A DNA stretch of 64,000 nt from Hibiscus mutabilis (Eukaryota; Streptophyta; Magnoliopsida; Malvales; Malvaceae), in contig CM033738.1 of assembly GCA_019671005.1 (NCBI GenBank), positions 17,882,202 to 17,946,201 on the forward strand, written 5' to 3'. Made by a program: the position numbers and the translations under genes. Positions 60,108 through 64,000 of the stretch are shown piece by piece. The notes below the pieces were generated by a model that had not been told where the DNA came from, did no database searches, and saw only the letters and a program-made list of their open reading frames with translations. Position 1 is the stretch's first letter, and the number at the start of each line of letters is the position of its first letter.

Positions 60108-60207
60108 TTTTGAAGAAAAGGCGGGCCTCATTAAAAATCCCTCAAAAGTCACATGTGGCTCGAAGGCCCCGAGTGAGCACATAAGGGGAAAAGAGTACCC
60201 AATTGTA

Positions 60208-60690
60208 TTAACTTGGATAAGAATAAACCTCATTAGTTACAAGAGAGTGCAAATAATCAGGATAATTCGAAGCAAATGATATGGACGATAAAGTCCACAA
60301 ATCCCAAGAGGCAAGAGTGTGGGCAACATTGTTCACCACCCTCTGAGCAAAACAAACACTAAAATTATCTGCATCGGCAAGCAGGTGGCGAGCATGCTCA
60401 ATAAAAGCGCTCAGAGTAGACAAATCATTACATTGCTGATTTATTTTATTACCCACAATGGCTGAATCTATCTTAATAACTAAATTAGACCATCCTCGAG
60501 CACGATCGGGATGAATGCCAGCAAGAACTGCTTGTACTTTAGCTGAGGCAACATCCGTATAGTTTCCACCTATGCCAGCATCCTCGGCCACCTATGATAG
60601 TGCCGTTAGCATCGCGTGCCACAGCACACACGATAACAGTCTTAGTGAGAGGAACAAAAGCCTCATCTGTATTAATCTTCAGAGATCTAA
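60208..60690 (-). pseudogene. LINE RNase H domain (RVT_3 type), frameshifted
   Basis: The frame at 60208-60591 gives AGIGGNYTDVASAKVQAVLA, VIKIDSAIVGNKI and NFSCV-like FSVCFAQRVVNNVAHTLASW, the second half of the RNase H fold used by plant LINEs. The first strand with KINTDEAF (first catalytic Asp) lies at about 60661-60683 in another frame, so a frameshift separates them. The usual Glu of the AE.AL helix reads Lys in SAKVQAV, and ESDS reads KIDS with Asp kept. The protein is unlikely to be active. In the intact element this domain removes RNA from the RNA-DNA hybrid. Confidence 0.75.
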
Positions 60691-60959
60691 CCCGGGGGGT
60701 TTCCATCACGGTTTTGCAAAGGTCAGTTTATTAGTCGGCCGCTGTGTTGTGGTGCTGGTTGTTGAAGTCGCTGCGTAGTAACGAATAATGCCCTGTGAAT
60801 TGAGAACCGTGAGCCAAGGGCCTGTAACCGTTGATTACAGACCCAATCATTGTGCATATTCCATAGGTTCTAGAGTACTGTTAGTAGTAACACAAAGGAT
60901 TAAAGTGATAAACAGGCAGCTCCTTCCTCAAGCCAAGATAATATGGAAGTTGTATTACT

Positions 60960-61545
60960 GGAAATAAATAGACTCGTCATACAAGCCAGAAGGAGGGCCT
61001 CAGTGGCACCCGGGCAGTCACGTAAGGCATGAATCATTATTTTTGGGGCTTTCCAAAAAAGGGGATAGAGTCAGGTGGCGATGGCCGCAGCCTGGAGTTT
61101 GAAGCCTGTTGGTAGAGCATCAGACCTATCCTCCAACCAAAAGAATAGATTTTCAGAAGAACCGGTAGCTTGGATATAACTTTCTAGATACGCGATGACC
61201 TGTTTATTAGGGTAGGTGGCCGCCATAAGTATAAGTATTCGAATTGAACCGAATAGACTCCGGGGTCATGATTGCTCCATAGAATCGTGTCATGTCAGTC
61301 GTTGATAATCAGAATGCTAAGAATAGTGCTAGCATCATCCGGTTCAAAGTTATGGCGAACTTTAGCCTCATCCCATCTAGGTTGCCCATGTAGCATAAAT
61401 TCATAGCAGCGAATAAAAGCTCATCGTTATCCGTGTACTCACCGAACAAGTTAATTACAGATGTACCTCCCCAATTATCAGAGTGGGCCCGTATTTTGCT
61501 ATCCATCCCCAGCCTCCTAAAGAACCTGGGAAAGAGTTTCACCAT
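60960..61545 (-). pseudogene. LINE ORF2 remnant: RT end and zf-RVT region
   Basis: Minus-strand words in several frames: FFRRLGMDSKIRAHSDNWGG at the truncated 5' edge, then WDEAKVRHNFEPDDASTILS, ILWSNHDPGVYSV (the 'D...W..n.dG.YSV' pattern before zf-RVT), and APKIMIHALRDCPGA (the HALRDCP pattern of the zf-RVT domain). Stops and frameshifts break it. The catalytic RT and endonuclease lie beyond the truncation. Assignment rests on order and motif likeness to plant L1 elements. Confidence 0.7.
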
Positions 61546-63904
61546 GACCTGTTAGAATTTTAACCGAGTAAAAAGTTCTAAAATTGAGGTTAAGCTATAT
61601 AATCATATTCAAAAGCTTATAATCTACTATTTTAACTCATAAAAATTGATTTAATCTTATTTTGTGGATGATTTGTTGGGTTTAAGGCGTGCATGTCTAA
61701 ATGGACTTTACAGTAGACCCGTTGGAATTTTAATAGAGTAAAAATTTCTAAAAATGAGGTTAACCTATATAATCATGTTCAAAAGCCTATAACTAAAGAT
61801 TTTAAGTCATAAAATTTGATTTAATCTTATTTTTCTGCCATTTTGTTTGGGTTTAAGGCGTGCATGTCTAAATTGACTTTACGGTGTACCCGTTAAAATT
61901 TTAAACGAGTAAAAAGTTCTAAAATTAAGGCTAAGCTATATAATCATATTCAAAAGCCTATAATCAAATATTTTAACTCATAAAATTTGATTTAATCTTA
62001 TTTTGTGACCGTTTTGTTGGTTTTAAGGTGTGCATGTCTAAATGGGCCTTACAGTGGACCTGTTGGAATTTTAACCAAATAAAAAGTTCTAAAGTTGAGG
62101 TTAAGTTGTATAATCATGTTCAAAATCCCATAACTAAATATTTTAATTCATAAAATTTGATTTAATCTTATTTTGCGGCCATTTTGTTGGGTTTTAAGGC
62201 GTGCATGTCTAAATAGGCTTTACAGTGGACCTGTTAGAATTTTAACCAAGTAAAATTTTTTAAAAATGAGGTTAAGCTACATTATCATGTTCAAAAACCC
62301 ATAAATAAATATTTTAATTCATAAAATTTGATATAATATTATTTTTTTGCCCGTTTTGTTGGGGTTTAAGGTGTGCATGTGCGTGTTCCTTCAAAAAAAT
62401 TAAGGCGTGCATGTCTAAATGGTCTTTATAGTGGACCCGTTAGAATTTTAAGCAAGTAAAAAGTTCTGGAAAAAAGGTTAAGTTATATAATCATGTTCTG
62501 AAGCCCATAACTAAATATTTTAATTCATAAATTTGATTTAATCTTATTTTTCTTTCGTTTTATTGGCGTTTAAGGCGTGCATGTCTAAATGGGCTTCATA
62601 CTGGACCCGATGGAGTTTTAACCGAGTAAAAAGTTCTGAAAATGAGGTTAATATATATAATCATGGTCCAAAGCCCATAAATAAATATTTTAAGTCATAA
62701 AATGTGATTTAATCTTATTTTTCGGTTGTTTTGTTGGGGTTTAAGGCGTGCATGTCTAAATGAGATTTACAGTGGACCCGTTGGAATTTTAACAGAGTAA
62801 AAAGTTGTAAAATTGAAGTTAAGCTGTAAATCATGTCCAAAAGCCCATAAATAAATATTTAAATTCATAAATTTTGACTTAATCTTATTTTGCGACCATT
62901 TTGTTGGGGTTTAAGGCGTGCAGTCTAAATGGGCTTTACAATGGACCCGTTGGAATTTTAACTGAGTAAAAAGTTCTAAAATTGAGGTTAAGCTATATAA
63001 TCATAATCAAAAGCCTATAATCAAATATTTTAACTCATAAAATTTTATTTAATCTTATTTTGTGGCAGTTTTGTTGGGTTTAAAACGTGCATGTCTAAAT
63101 GGGCTTTACAGTAGACCCGTTGGAATTTTAACAGAGTAAAAATTTCTAAAAATGAGGTTAAACTATATAATCATATTCAAAAGCCCAAAAATAAATATTT
63201 TAATTCAGAAAATTTGATTTCATTTTATTTTGCATCCATTTTGTTGGGGTTTAAGCCATGCATGTCTAAATGGGCTTTACAATGGACTCGTTGGAATTTT
63301 AATCGAATAAAAATTTCTGAAAATGACGTTAAGCTATATAATATTGTTCAAAATCCCTTAACTAAATATTTTAAGTCAGAAAATGTGATTTAATCTTATT
63401 TTTTGGCCGTTTTGTTGGGGTTTAAGGCGTGCATGTCTAAATGGGCTTTATAGTGGACCCGTTGGAATTTTAACAGAGTAAAAAGTTCTAAAATTGCGGT
63501 TAAGATGTGTAATCATATTCAAAAGCCCATAAATAAATATTTTGATTCATAAAATTTGATTTAATATTATTTTATGGCTATTTTGTTGGGTTTTAATACG
63601 TGCGTGTCTAAATGGACTTTATAGTGGATATGTTGGAATTTTAACCGAGTAAAAAGTTCTAAAATTGATGTTAAGATATATAATCATATTCAAAAGCCCA
63701 TAATCAAATACTTTAACTCATAAAATTTGATTTAATCTTATTTTGTGGCCATTTTGTTGGTTTTAAGGCGTGCATGTCTAAATGTGCTTTATAGTAGACC
63801 CGTTGAATTTTAACAGAATAAAATTTCTGAAAATGAGGTTAAGCTATCTAATCATGTTCAAAAGCCTATAACAAAATATTTTAAGTCATAAAATGTGATT
63901 TAAT
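61546..63904 (+). repeat. 170-bp satellite array, plus orientation, last piece
   Basis: About 14 monomers, starting in phase with the left side of the LINE. An internal disruption at about 62370-62401 repeats AAGGCGTGCATGT around a short foreign word (GCGTGTTCCTTC). Ends within a monomer after GTGATTTAATCT. Confidence 0.94.
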
Positions 63905-64000
63905 CTATAACACCTGGAAAAAAGTGAATGAAAGATGAAAATAAATAGGGAAAAAAGTGAATGAAAGATGAAAATAAATAGGGAATTGCGGCCACGGAGG
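63905..64000. other. Non-satellite edge sequence with a 33-bp direct repeat
   Basis: ATAACACCTGG follows the satellite break and could be the start of another insertion (TAACACC is LTR-like). GTGAATGAAAGATG recurs at 63924 and 63957, giving a period of 33 bases. The rest is cut by the window. Confidence 0.6.

Larger units (their letters stand above)
60104..61545 (-). mobile_element. 5'-truncated LINE (L1-type) in the satellite
   Basis: About 1.44 kb on the minus strand. It starts at its 3' end with T8 (poly(A) in element sense) at 60104-60111 and is flanked by a 16-bp duplication, as target-primed insertion leaves. It codes for decayed end-of-RT and RNase H regions typical of plant LINE ORF2. 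Base composition is clearly richer in G+C than the satellite. Confidence 0.88.

Noticed and set aside
22281..63904. Regular direct repeats suggestive of a CRISPR array
   Set aside because: Repeats are 170-bp head-to-tail monomers without unique spacers, in a plant genome; this is a satellite.

Overview
The window is plant nuclear DNA that looks heterochromatic, pericentromeric or centromeric. I see no tRNA, rRNA, intact host gene, bacterial operon or CRISPR array. What it holds is a tandem satellite of about 170 bp and nested retrotransposons: several Ty3/gypsy-type LTR elements, a family of small non-autonomous LTR elements, and one 5'-truncated LINE. The tRNA-iMet-type primer sites and the retropepsin, RT, RNase H and integrase remnants point to an angiosperm, probably a eudicot; I cannot fix the species.

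Layout. 1-22280 is a nest of gypsy elements, almost all on the minus strand. An LTR at 1-2205 has a direct copy at 15973-18197. A decayed pol (3371-4218 plus 8216-8763) is split by Element I (4224-8210, TSD GGTAG). A second decayed gypsy (8764-13264) has lost the RT palm. Its neighbouring LTR is split by Element III (13435-15758, TSD CCTTT). A 4.1-kb LTR (18204-22280) closes the block. From 22281 the satellite dominates: plus orientation at 22281-26121, minus at 28051-47030, then plus in pieces to about 63904. The plus pieces are interrupted by Element II (51125-55167, TSD GACAT), a 3.5-kb solo LTR (55584-59114) and a LINE (60108-61545).

How the parts relate. Elements I, II and III share terminal bases, polypurine tract, primer site and the reading frame that crosses the tract, but none has RT or integrase, so each must have been moved by another element's enzymes. 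Element I has one long open frame (476 codons, retropepsin-like). II is broken by a stop and a frameshift. III keeps a gag-type zinc knuckle and lacks the protease.

Most notable structure. (1) The minus-strand satellite is a higher-order repeat of five monomer types in the order B-A3-B-A1-A2 (about 850 bp), whereas the first plus array alternates two types. (2) Two LTR families carry rows of short hairpins in which the loop is constant and the stems change with compensating bases. In one family the element-sense strand reads C(UNCG)G tetraloops; in the other a 13-base loop is kept while six stems covary. (3) One small hairpin beside CCTCACT/AGTGAGG recurs in at least six different LTR segments with compensating changes. 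(4) About 34780-38060 has the marks of an unpolished assembly stretch inside a 4.7-kb duplication.
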